Source: Spinellus fusiger
Taxonomy: Eukaryota > Mucoromycota > Mucoromycetes > Mucorales > Phycomycetaceae
Reading direction: 5' to 3'
DNA length: 64,000 nt
Assembly: GCA_025094145.1 (NCBI GenBank)
Contig: JALLLS010000129.1
Span: forward strand, 1-64,000
In this document: one piece after another, positions 22,691 to 33,684 of the stretch
How positions within the stretch are numbered: position 1 is the first letter of the stretch
Layout: the number at the start of each line of letters is the position of its first letter
Notes under the pieces: model-generated
The model's input: only the letters and a program-made list of their open reading frames with translations
What the model was told of the DNA's origin: nothing
Databases searched by the model: none
Made by a program: the position numbers and the translations under genes

Positions 22691-25690
22691 ATAATTGGGG
22701 TGTGGGAATAAGGATTCCAACATAAAAAAACATAAAAGAATGATCAAAGATAGTATTCGACTGTATTAAACCATGTATTATTATTTTATTAAAACATTCA
22801 TTGATATAACAAAGTAATTTTATTTCAGTAGAAATATACTAATATCCTAACTCTCTCACCTTTATTTAGTCTCCTGGGATCGTACAATTCAATATTAAAT
22901 AATTGTTGTTAATATGTACATAAATAACACTTTTTAAAGAGTAAAAACAAATGGCAAATGGCACACTGTTTCTCCACACACAAAGTCAACGTATGGCCTC
23001 GATGAAGACTGTACTATCAAAACAGTCTAGCTAATTAAATATAGCTATTTACCATAACATACACTGAAACAAGTAGTACTATAGATCATTAGTAAGACAG
23101 AGAATGAACACCACACCGTACGATTGTACAACCACTACCATGATAGTCTATACGACTCGATGATCGGTAGAGTGGCATTTATGTATGTGAAATACCATGA
23201 ATACACTGTGACCAGTAAAGGCCTTTGCAATGTTGGAGTGCCGATGGTTAGAGGTTACTCAACATGTAGGTTACGATAAGATATTGTCGTTTTTGATCTT
23301 AATATCAGAGGTGTCTGGTCAATTCAACCTATAGTAGACCCCTGCTCTTTAATCATTTCATTGGCTACTTCTTTTTATACTGTTTTATTGACACTACCTC
23401 TGCTAACTTTTTCTTTTTTCTTTTTAGTTGACTTCACTAAAGATGCCACTCTCTTTATGGATAGAAACATCACGACAATACTCCATTGGCCAATCTTATC
23501 TAAAGCAAATAAAACCGGAGATCAATGTTAAGATATTTTGATATTGTGCATTGGTATCAAATTAAGATGAAAGATGAATAGGATCATGTTACACTAGAAT
23601 AATATGCAGATAAATAATGAAGAACCTATGTCACTCCATAAGCTATATCTATGAAGAAAGTTTCTTCTTTAGGATTAGATATTTCAACAGACCTGTCTTT
23701 TTGCCTTTTATATTTAGCCTTCATTCTTATCACAAGTTAAATTATTATGAAATGTTGATCACCCGCTTTATAATCTATGTATATATTTGCTGGTGTAATG
23801 ATTTGTCTAAATATCTCTGTACTCACGTATAATACATTGTATCTGTTAAACATAAAAGAATACTTTAGGATATTCAAAAACTGGGATTTAATATAACCTA
23901 TGGTCAAGGAAAAGATCGATCACTGATTTGAGCACAGTTAAAAGTATTTCTAATGCAAAGATGGTGTGTATCAAGCACACTAGACCCGCTAGTAAGTATA
24001 TAAGGCTATAAGAAGAAACAAGAGTATTACTCTATAACATAATACAAAAAAGTTAATATTGGGCAGATATAAATATAATCTATTGAAAAATTATTACAGA
24101 AAAAGATAGTGGCGTAATATATTATTCAGCTAACAGAATAGACTGAGTATTTAATATATGTATCTTTCTCAGTATTGTTATTCATGCATACATGTTTTCA
24201 ATACAGATACAGAGTGAATACAGAATACAGAAAGAGATACACTATTGTTCACAAAGAGTATGTGTTGCTAAAATAGCTAGCACTTTAGTAGATTTTTTGT
24301 TGTATCAATCGACAAGTGTATATCATCTGCCCTATAGTATTGATAAGTGTGATGAGAATAGCTTACTATGTTTTATGCTGCCATCATACTATATTAATAG
24401 TTAACTGATTCTTATTGATAAAAAAGTATGCTGGCTGGTCATACTCTTTATCATCTGATACTACTTTATAATAAAGAATATATAATATCACTTGCTTAAA
24501 TATATACAAAAGTTCGAAAATATAATAAAAGTCTAGCTTGGATAGATCCAGATAAATGAACATCTTTTCATAGATACCAGTAAATACTCTATATAGAATA
24601 TAGAGTAATCGATAAGTGTCCATACTACTAATGGCATTGTCCATGTTTTACTCCATTGTATGTATCAGATGATCTCTATGAATAAGTGTGTTATTTTTCT
24701 AATTATAAGCATCTAAATATTACTATCTTGCATTTCTCCCATGTCACAGATCACTCCATTTTAGCTGCCATTGTTTGTCGGAGAATTGTTTTAGGTTGGA
24801 AGCCATTACATTTTGTCTCACAGTAATTTCTTTAATGGCATTTATTCAAAATCTTACCAATGGTATGGTTATCTACAGTGAATAGAGGTATTATCCTAGC
24901 TTTGGATTTTTTTATTTACAAAAAACTAATTTACAGCAATAAATCATCATTTTCTAATGAATGAATGAATAATTAAATATTATAATATAGACATAGAGGC
25001 TGTTTAAATATAGGATGGTGAATATAGGATCAATTTATCTCAGTAAATAAAAAATACAAAATTGGGTCATAGTAATTCTTAATCTGTCTTCAGGTTAACA
25101 AGACAGTCTAAATATTGTATTTTACTTATTATTATAAATATATAAATATAAATCATCTCATTCTTAATCTTCTAGATATTCAAAACGATATCATTTTTAG
25201 TATATTCTCTCTATGAGCTATTCTATCTAGGATATATAAAATGCCAAATCCATAAGGTGTAATGTTAATACAAAAGAGTGATCATAATATTATAGTCTTT
25301 GCTTATTGTTAATAAAGATTGGTCATGATTTATTATGGGTCAAAATAGAGTGAGTTTGGATAATATACCTCTGATATTAAGACAGAATATACCGTAGAAA
25401 TTGGTTGGCTAATCTATAGTCTCTGACGATGACAATGACAATGGCAATGACGATGACAATGACGATGACAATGACTCTTGTCTTGGGAACATTGTGTTCT
25501 TATAGTAATATTCATCAATAGCAAAGGAGTTTTATTACTACATAAAGATAAGCATCTGTTTTTATAGATCAGCTGATTTAATATTGACTGTAATATGTAT
25601 GGAAAGTGGTATCCTGAGAATACATACTGTCTTATTATTAGCTTTGAGAACTATGCAAGATGGCGTGAATAAAGGATCCAATCAGCCCTC
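22691..25690. other. AT-rich intergenic region
   Basis: Three kilobases with no supported gene. Short frames at 23617-23832 and 24384-24644 look random. It holds one hexamer repeat (25424-25475). Confidence 0.5.
25424..25475. repeat. Tandem hexamer (GAYRAT)n
   Basis: GACGAT/GACAAT units repeated eight to nine times with one GGCAAT variant. Confidence 0.85.
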
Positions 25691-25727
25691 ACGGTGCTCT
25701 TATCTCACTAAGCTCCCATGAAAAATA

Positions 25728-25914
25728 AAGAAGAATCATCAAGAAAAGGCATGCATGGAAGTTGTACTATCCAACTCCACCTACAATTGAAGAAGAAGAG
25801 TCTTACCTATAGGCCTGTCTCCTTTGCTTCAAAATGGCCCTAATAAAAATCCTCTAAAACTCAGTCACGACCTTGCTGTAGCTGTAGCCTTTTTAGGCTC
25901 CTACAAACTTCAAT
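25728..25914 (+). pseudogene. Coding-like fragment with a frame switch, unknown
   Basis: One frame reads HAWKLYYPTPPTIEEEESY. Immediately after it, shifted by one base, the sequence reads PIGLSPLLQNGPNKNPLKLS then HDLAVAVAFLGSYKLQ and a stop. The two parts look like one C-terminal protein segment broken by a small indel near 25815. No intron with GT..AG can explain the switch. I do not recognise the protein. It lies just upstream of the cardiolipin synthase gene. Confidence 0.3.
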
Positions 25915-25954
25915 AATCACAACAAAGTTCTTCTACCTTTACACGTTTGTCGCC

Positions 25955-27390
25955 ATGCTGCTCGTGCGGCCTAGACTCCAATCCTTTCTTTCCTGCATAA
26001 AGGCGCCCATCACCTCACAAGGAAAGGCAAGGAGTCGCCTTTTCTATTCTGATACGCGCCCAGTATCAAAATCCAGGTCCGTTCTTTTCTTATCTTGAAT
26101 AGTCCCTCCAGACACTGTAGTATGAACTGATAGCGGTCATACTCTAGTGTGTTTCTATCTTCACCACCTCACCCATCCTCGACATATATCCAAAGAGCGT
26201 GTTTACTTCCCATTCCTTCTCGTAGAGTGAATGTCTTTCGGTTGCTCTCGGCTGTACCTGACTCTTCTCAAAAACAACCCACACCACCACCTTCCACCCC
26301 TCAGAAAGACACTCATACAAAAGTAAGCCTGGGGCCATTCATGCTGAAAGAAAGAAAGACAGTCACTCACCCACGAGTGCTCATAGATCAAAGAAACCTA
26401 TCCCACCCACGAGAATATTTATACACTTCCCAACCTACTGACTTTTGGCCGTTTATTGTCAGCACCCTACATTGGCTATCTTATCACCCAACATGACTAT
26501 AACCTTGCACTGGGAATGTTTGCGCTGGCGGGCTGTACTGATATGGTAACCTATTTCCTCCTTGTCTTATAGAATATCCAACAAGCACATCTTATTGAAT
26601 GGAGGGTGGGGTGGATGACTATGATGGTAGTTGGACGGTTGGATAGCACGCCGATATAATCTCAAAACAGTGGTGGGTAGCATCATTGATCCAGCAGCCG
26701 ACAAGGCACTCATGACAATAATGACAGTAACACTGGCTGCAGAGGGGATTGTCCCAGGTAACCTTGTCTTGTCTTGTCTTGTCTTTTTTTTTTTACTTTT
26801 CTTCTTCCGGCAGAATAGAGTAAAGGGGCCCAGTGCTTTTATTATTGTTCTTATTATGTTGGTTGTACTCACTTTGTCTATTGTTCTTATTCCAACTACG
26901 GTTTCTACGGTCTTCATTGTTCTTATTATCTCCACTCCATTCTCGGGTTTTGTTCGGTATCTGCATTAAAGTGGCGTTGGCTACACTGATTATTGGTAGG
27001 GATCTTGGTCTTGTCCTATCCGCTTTTTATTACCGGTACATCTCATTGCCAAAGCCAGTAAGTATAACAGACTGGGTACAGGGAAAACTCACCCAAGATA
27101 GAAAACATTTGTACGCTATTTCGATTTCTCGATCCCTTCTGCAGAAGTAAAACCAACCACCATTAGTAAAGTGAATACTGCACTTCAATTGGTCCTTGTT
27201 GGTACTTCATTGACTTCTATCACGACAGGACTTCCTAGCCAAGAAGTGATGACAGCCATGCAGTGAGTGGTATGCAGTGGGGGCAATGACTAAGAGAAAT
27301 AGTTGGTTGGTAGGAGGCACTACTCTTTGGTCAGGTGCAAGTTACATCTATTCAAGAGATGCTGTACGTATCCTCAGTAAGAATGGATGA
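25955..27390 (+). CDS. CRD1: Cardiolipin synthase (CDP-alcohol phosphatidyltransferase)
   Basis: Seven exons (25955-26076, 26148-26322, 26387-26545, 26631-26757, 26972-27057, 27102-27262, 27303-27390) give 305 residues in frame. The enzyme joins CDP-diacylglycerol and phosphatidylglycerol to make cardiolipin in the inner mitochondrial membrane. The N terminus (MLLVRPRLQSFLSC, many Arg/Lys/Ser, no acids) is a mitochondrial presequence. ENIYTLPNLLTFGRL opens the catalytic part. The family signature D-G-x2-A-R-x8-G-x3-D-x3-D is complete at residues 154-176 (DGWIARRY ... G168 ... D172 ... D176). Hydrophobic helices follow (LIIGRDLGLVLSAFYYRY), then FDFSIPSAEVKPTTISK, a block typical of eukaryotic Crd1/Cls1. 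Intron 4 is unusually long for this gene (214 bases) and starts with CTTGT repeats. Confidence 0.9.
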
Positions 27391-27676
27391 GGGATCACCC
27401 GTCTTTATTTGGCAGCAGAGTGCAAAGGCGGAATTAAGGGGAATGTTGTGTTGTATGGTGTCTAGATTACCAAAGAAGTGTGTGCATCAAGCGGTGTAGC
27501 CCAGATATGTTTGAGTATCTCTGCTATTAAAATAAAAGATTAAATTGTAGATGCTATGGGTTGCTTTTGACGGTGCCTTTCTTTCCTTCAATCCTTATTT
27601 TATTTGTTTGTTTTCTTTCCCATTCTTTTGTACATCTCCTTCTCTCCTTTTATAGACTCACTACTGTCTCTACTTC
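27391..27676. other. Short intergenic gap
   Basis: Gap between CRD1 and the kinesin-like gene on the same strand. It has a T-rich tract ending in TATAG just before 27656, which could equally be an acceptor for an unseen first exon of the downstream gene. Confidence 0.4.
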
Positions 27677-30487
27677 ATGGCACTTCCTTACCATGAACTA
27701 CTAAGAGCCATTACTGGTCTAGTAGATGTTGCTATAGAAGGTAGGAACAATACTAGCTCCATGCATTTTACTTATTCTTCTTAGGCTATAATAGTATTTT
27801 GTTTTCTGTAGGTCCACCTTGCATCCCCTCATTTTTTATTTTTATTTTATCGTTGCTCAAATTCATGGATAGATCAATGAACATTATTTTCTATTTTCTA
27901 TTTTCAGGACCAAATACTCTCTAAATCCAGCTGTGTACTCACGTCTAACCATCATGAGCAGGAGAGTAAGTCAGTCCGTCTGTTTTCTACATCATTCTTC
28001 CTGAAATGTTAATGTGTCGCGTGTTTACAGCTCAAACGATTTTATTCAGTGCATTTTCATTGCTTTTTGATCAATTGAGAAATCCAGGAGATAAGACACA
28101 CAGCCACCACCGTCCGTCTCGATGGACTGTCAAGGTTTCCTTTGTGGAAGTTGGTAGTTCCTTTGTGGACCTGTTGATCACTGATACAACCTCCTCTTCT
28201 ACGTTTGAACCCACGACAAAAGATGTGTTCTGTGCGGAGGATATATGGAGGTAGATCCCCATTATGGTATCACTTGCTTATTTTTGTGTGTGTTTGTTTG
28301 TTTAGCTACTTGACGTCAGGACTGCAACGACGCACTCCCTTGGCTCATGTCTTGTTCTCCATTATGCTCAATCAGACCATGGATTCTGGATTGGATTCTG
28401 GGGTGGACTCTTCTCTGGCAGAAGAATCACAACCAGAGGACATTGATAAGCACTCCAGTTTCCACATTGTGGATGTGGGAAACTCCTCAAATTCCATGAA
28501 TGCACTGTCCTCTCTTTTGAAAGACATTACGGATGGAAGAGTGACGGCATGGATGGTCCATTACTTTAACTTAAAAGACAGCAACTATGGCAGCCTATCA
28601 CCGACACTACGATCCACTTATCCTTCTGCTATTCTTCCTTACAACTCCGATGACAAGAGATACTCTGATTGTGACCAGAGTACAGACTCTGTTTCTAGCT
28701 TTGATCAAGTCAAACATCTGAAAACAACCCAAAAGAGACTGGAGAGGGAACTGGAGGAATCTAACCAAGCCTACTTTAGAGTGAGCAAACACTTATGGGA
28801 AAAGGAAAGAGGAGTTCAGTTAACACTGGGACTACGACTCAAAGAACTTGAAAAAGCTAAAATGCAACTAAGGAAATCAGAGCAAATGGAAAAAAAGCAA
28901 AAGACTATTGTTCAGCAATTGATCATTAAACAAAGTACAATGGAAGAGATTATAAACTGCCAGAATACCTACATTAGTCGACTCACGGAAGAACTCCTGC
29001 AGACAAAGACCGACCAAAAAGAGAAGATTACACATATTGAAATTGAGTTACAAAGAATGATACAAGCATTGTCAGATATGGACAGTACACGCCAAGTACT
29101 GGAACACAAACTAGATGAAATGCATAAAAAACAATGCAGTGGATCCAATTCAACTGAACTTCTGATCGAACAGCAGAGAGCAGCTGTTCTGGAAAGCAGG
29201 ATCAAAGAGTTGGAATTGAGAATTGAGCAGTTTGAGACACGTAAGAAGTGTCCATCCATCAAATGGCTAGGAAAGAGCAGAGAAAGCCACACGGAAGAGA
29301 CCATAAAGCACCTCCAGCCACCTCAAGAAGAGAAACAAAGAAGAGGATCTGATAAGACAGCTGTAGAGAACAATGGACTCAATGTGTCCAATGGGCTCAA
29401 TGTCTCTGCCAAATCAAAGTCCCCCCATCGTGCCTCTATTCCCTTCTGGCAGGACCAGAAAAAGCCCTTCAAAGACACACATCGCTATAGTTACCATGCA
29501 CCCACTCTATTCCAAAGAACAGAGTCCTTGAGTAACTTTGTGTGGAATGAAAGCACCATACGCGAACAATGTCATGCATGGCTACAATCAGGAAACAGTC
29601 ACATGCTCACTGACAGACTGGTGCAGGTCACCAATGACAATTTGCATTTAATTTCACAAGTTCAGGCAATGAAGCATCAGTTAGATGAGTCCTATCGATC
29701 CGAAACCACCGTAAAAAGTGCTACACCTCCATCTGTGGCAACTGCAGCAACTGCAGCATCTGCAGCATCTGCATCCTCATCTGCAGTAAGACCAGACACT
29801 AAACAACGTACTCAGAAAAAACCACCCTGCATGTCATTTACCAGTGTTACTCATCCAACACAAAGAGGAATGGACGAATTACCCCGGAGCAGAACAACAT
29901 CTCTCTCATTTAGCATTTCCTTGCCACCCCCTACACCACCACCCTCACATCCTCTGCCACCTCTTCCTACACCACCACCCACTTCTTCTCCAGCATTAGC
30001 ATCTGCATTAGCATTAGCATCCACATCAACACCAGCATTCACATCAGCACCAGCATCAGCATCAGCATCAGCATCAGCATCAGCACCAGCACCAGCATCA
30101 GCATCAGCATCAGCATCAGCATTGTCTCCCACCGGCATAAAAAAATTCAACAAAGAAGAACAGTTGTCTCATCATCAGGCTATGAAAGACACTGCACGCC
30201 GTCTCACTCAGGCTGAGAGTACAATTAAAAGAATGGTGAAGCGTCTTGATGAAGTGCATGAAGAAAAAGAAAAGTTAACTATGGAAATAGCACAGTGGCA
30301 GAAGCGCTGTCAAGAAACATCCGTTGATCGGGTACAGTACAATGAAGCCCTTCAATCATATGAACTTCTCAAGAAAAAACTCCAGAGTGAATATGCATTA
30401 AGAAGAAGAGCAGAAAATGATGTGAAGTTGCTAGAGCGCCAAAACGACAATGTTTGGTCCAACCGAAGTGTCTTTCGATGCTTCTAA
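27677..30487 (+). CDS. Divergent kinesin-like protein with degenerate motor
   Basis: Five exons (27677-27740, 27785-27807, 27908-27965, 28031-28250, 28306-30487) give 848 residues in a single frame. Aligned by eye to the kinesin-4 at 42.2 kb, the N-terminal 240 residues follow the motor fold: [16 protein letters not shown] matches the '[15 protein letters not shown]' strand, [18 protein letters not shown] matches '[17 protein letters not shown]', [12 protein letters not shown] matches '[12 protein letters not shown]', and [19 protein letters not shown] matches '[15 protein letters not shown]'. But the P-loop (GQTGSGKT in active kinesins) reads SDQILSKSS, the switch I SSRSH is gone (RTPLAHV), and switch II DLAGSE is DVGNSS near residue 178. 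ATP binding is therefore unlikely. A long coiled coil (about 255-400), a Pro-rich stretch, an (Ser-Ala)n tract and a second coiled coil follow. Strand beta-1 is missing, so an upstream exon may exist. Confidence 0.7.
30000..30122 (+). repeat. GCATCA-type repeat coding Ser-Ala
   Basis: An imperfect hexamer array inside the kinesin-like gene, coding alternating Ser/Ala/Pro in frame. Confidence 0.85.
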
Positions 30488-30703
30488 GTGTTATTTTAGC
30501 ATTTTAAACTTTCTTTTTTTTAAAAGAAAAAAAAATAAACTTTTTCAACTTTTTCAGCATTTCAGCATTTTTTTTTGGCTATTTTGGCATATTTCTAATT
30601 CTTTTTATTTTTATTTTTATTTTCTTGTTCAATGTTAAGACATATTTGTAAACCTCCGACTTTTTTTTTTCCTTCTTTTCTTTCTCTCTATTTTCCTTTT
30701 CTA

Positions 30704-32059
30704 CATACCTAAAGATTTTTGGGATATAAAAGTAAATATACAGACAATAAAATTGCAATATTAATTTAATTGGCTAATGTGTTTAAAAAAGGTATTTTTA
30801 GAAAGTATTGGCACATTTTTGGGAAATAAAATATAGTGTAGAAATGTAGTATGGTTCAAAAAGACTTATGTGTATCTTGGCTTAGTGCAGCGGTAACTAC
30901 ACCGGATTATTTTTTGATGTTTTGGTGGGTTGGCTACTACTAGCTAGATGTTTTTCTGATTGCTGTTGATTAATAAAGATCAAAAGATTCATTCTACGAA
31001 ATGAAAGTAAACCATTGACATTCTGATTTTCCACAGCAGAAGTATCTTCATTTGAATAATTAGTTATGCAATACTGGAGTATCTCTGGCTCTCTCCTCGA
31101 GGTATCTTTAAATTTATAGAACCAAGGAAGAAAGTATTTAGTAATTATATTGACATACTTGTCTTGATTAACTGATCCCTCCAAGAGTACAAGAGGTCCT
31201 ACATCTCCACATCAATAGCAACCCCACACCATGACTGAACCCTTGCCATACTTGTATGTTCTTTGCATAGGGCCCTCCTCATACCTTTCGCCTTTCTTCC
31301 TGATCACTCTAGTCCCTTTATCATTGCCCACAACTATGAAATAAAAATAAAAAACTGGTTTGCCGTCTACTCATTTTTGCATGAGACTATACTTCACCAG
31401 AATGAAAATATCTGTTATTCTTTGGTCTTGTTATTATCTTATTATTTCTCACACTAAACATATAACTTAACACTCAATTACTCGTCAAGATGAGCATAAT
31501 TGAGTAAGGTAATCTGCTATTATTAACAAAGAGAAACGATAGAAAGAGGTGATAGACACTACCAAAGGTTATTCTTGAGATAGAAAGGTAAACAATGTCT
31601 TCATTTGGGCTTGAGTTCACTTTATTCTACAAGACACATATTGAATTGTTATTAGGCAATTAAAGACTCTTTCTCAAGTTAGTCCCAGGTGATCTTCTTT
31701 CTTTTATACTATCTAGGGTGTAGTCTCTAATGCTATCTATCTCTCAATAACAAAGCATAAGGCTTTTAAGGTGTAGATTCTATTTTTATGGAGAAATACA
31801 CCTAGAACATCAGTAGCTATAGTAATATTATATTATAATCTATGGTATTATTAGTTATATTATTATAATAAACAATTTCATTCATCAACACTACATTCTA
31901 TTGATAATACAATTTGATATTGAGGTATTCTACAAAAAGAAACATTTAGATACTTGCAAACCTTTGATTTTAAACACAGTCCCATAAAAAGCATGATTTT
32001 GTCTTGACGTAAAAGAAATATTGCATCACCAATTAAAAGCCAGAACCCCTTTAGGTATA
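30704..32059. mobile_element. Tc1-like element B, copy 1
   Basis: Bounded by TA on both sides (30702-30703 and 32060-32061). The left end CATACCTAAAGATTTTTGGG is mirrored on the right (reverse complement begins TATACCTAAAGGGGTTCTGG). The right half is clearly related to 36.0-36.6 kb and to 55.85-55.99 kb, and the left 90 bases to 35.15-35.24 kb. The middle (about 30895-31345) holds a decayed transposase piece on the minus strand. 1,356 bp, dead. Confidence 0.75.
30895..31345 (-). pseudogene. Tc1-type transposase fragment (family D)
   Basis: The minus strand reads GSVNQDKYVNIITKYFLPWF, nearly the same as GSVNQDKYVNVLAKYFLPWF at 63.5 kb, preceded by the block around RVIRKKG that also occurs there. 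Only the middle of the catalytic domain is left, with frameshifts. It lies inside element B copy 1. Confidence 0.7.
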
Positions 32060-32189
32060 TAGTAATTTAACTGGAGGTAAATAGGCATGAGCAATAGTTG
32101 TGACATCTTATTGCAGTAAGACTCTGGATTTTATATATTCAATGAAAAAGAGCCTTATTATTTATAGAATAATAATTTTATTAATAATT

Positions 32190-32222
<33 letters not shown>
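32190..32222. repeat. Microsatellite (AAT)n
   Basis: Eleven perfect triplets between element B copy 1 and the 3' end of NUC1. Confidence 0.95.
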
Positions 32223-32239
32223 GAAAAAGAGGCTATTCA

Positions 32240-33365
32240 TTAAGCAGTAATTTGTTTAGTCTTTTGGGCTTCATGGAATTTAGACAAAACAATTCTACAT
32301 TGCGTCTCTCTGCAGAGATCACTTGCATTGGCCTTGGCATCCCCCATTCTATCAAAGAATACTAAGCCAGAACCACGTTCTACTGCATCTAAAGGTACTT
32401 TGAAGGCCTCAAGAGGTGTATCATCAGCAATACGTTGGTTAGGAAGTACAAAGGCGGCAGTGCTAAATTTGCCATCGCGTTGAGTCATGATAACTTTGTA
32501 GAAATGGGTAGGCACAGCAACATTAGGAGCTCCATTGGCACCAATGACTTGGTACTTGACGTAGAATTTTCCATCTCTTTCTTGGTGGGGTAAGTAAAGA
32601 GGACCGGTAAAGACATAGACATCAGGGAATGATTTTGTCAGTGTACGGCAAAAGTTTTCAAAGTGGGCCCAGTCTAATGGCCATAATTCATTAATATGTC
32701 ATTCATTTCTGTAAACCTATCTCTACTACACACTAAAGAAGTGTCCTTTACTTACAATCTCTATTGAATCCTTCACCTACTTGAGGTGCAATGTTAGACA
32801 AGTAGAATGTCTCATCCATAGCCACTTGACTGTTCTTTACATCTGCAGCAGGTACCATATGTCCACGATCAAATCCACTCTTGAAATAATCAGCCAAACG
32901 AGCTCTGAACTGTGGAGGAATGCCATCTTCTTCCTTGAAGGTGGATTTGCTGCGTTCTACACCATCTGCTCTTTTGAGAGAGTCGGGGGTCAAATGTTCA
33001 GCAACCCAGTTGGGGTTTCTGTCTCTGCGGTTGTAGGAAACGACATAGGCGTCACGATAGATAATATCACTCACAGGGCCTTGTTTGTATTAGTAAAAAC
33101 CAATGATCCCAGACATGTCTTTATCGTGTAGCTTACCAGGAAGACCAAAAGGCAGAATAGCTCTTGCCTTTTCAATGGAGGTTGGCGAGCGTACAGGTTG
33201 TGATGTGTGTTGGGCCTGAGGTGCCATAGGTCTTACTACCTGAGACTGGGCCTGAGGAACAAGAGCCACTGTCTGGGGCTTTTGAGTGAACTTTTGATAG
33301 GCTGCCATAGAGACTGCACCAATGGCAGCACCACCAATAAGAAAAGTTACACGTCCAGAAGCCAT
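32240..33365 (-). CDS. NUC1: Mitochondrial DNA/RNA endonuclease (NUC1/EndoG family)
   Basis: Three exons (33365-33137, 33079-32756, 32673-32240) give 328 residues in frame. The beta-beta-alpha metal nuclease signature is complete: FDRGHMVPAAD around residue 147, with the catalytic His at about 150, and the metal-binding Asn in YLSNIAPQ at about 172. WAHFENFCRTLT and VYVFTGPLYLP are further family blocks. The N terminus (VTFLIGGAAIGAVSMAAY) is a single membrane segment followed by a Gln/Pro-rich linker, matching the inner-membrane, intermembrane-space location of yeast Nuc1. The enzyme degrades DNA and RNA and takes part in mitochondrial DNA turnover and cell death. The start is the first ATG in frame. 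The protein looks intact and is flanked by transposons on both sides. Confidence 0.92.
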
Positions 33366-33604
33366 TAGAGTGCAATGAGCTGCAAAACTATACGTTTAAA
33401 TGTCTGTTGTTTATTCAAGAGATCAACTTTTAGAGTAGTTCAGTCACAGTGGTGTTGAAACACCGAACGTCAAAACCATGGCAATATTCACTATCATTTA
33501 ATGTGACCCAACACAGAAGTGTGGTGTCTCCATGGATACACTCTGACATTTAGTGTTGTTTACGTGTTTAAGTTTAAAAGCATAAACTATAGAAGCATAA
33601 AATA
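33366..33604. promoter_or_regulatory. NUC1 upstream region
   Basis: About 240 bases between the NUC1 start codon and the next transposon, so the promoter has to lie here unless it extends into the element. No specific motif is assigned. Confidence 0.3.
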
Positions 33605-33684
33605 TACACCTTTTTCGGAAAAGTTTCGTACACTTTAAAAGAAAAAAATCGTACACTTAAGAAAAAATAATCGTACAGTGGTGT

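Noticed and set aside
25424..25475. Hexamer repeat considered as a CRISPR-like or coding repeat
   Set aside because: Units are contiguous without spacers, and no gene frame extends beyond the repeat.
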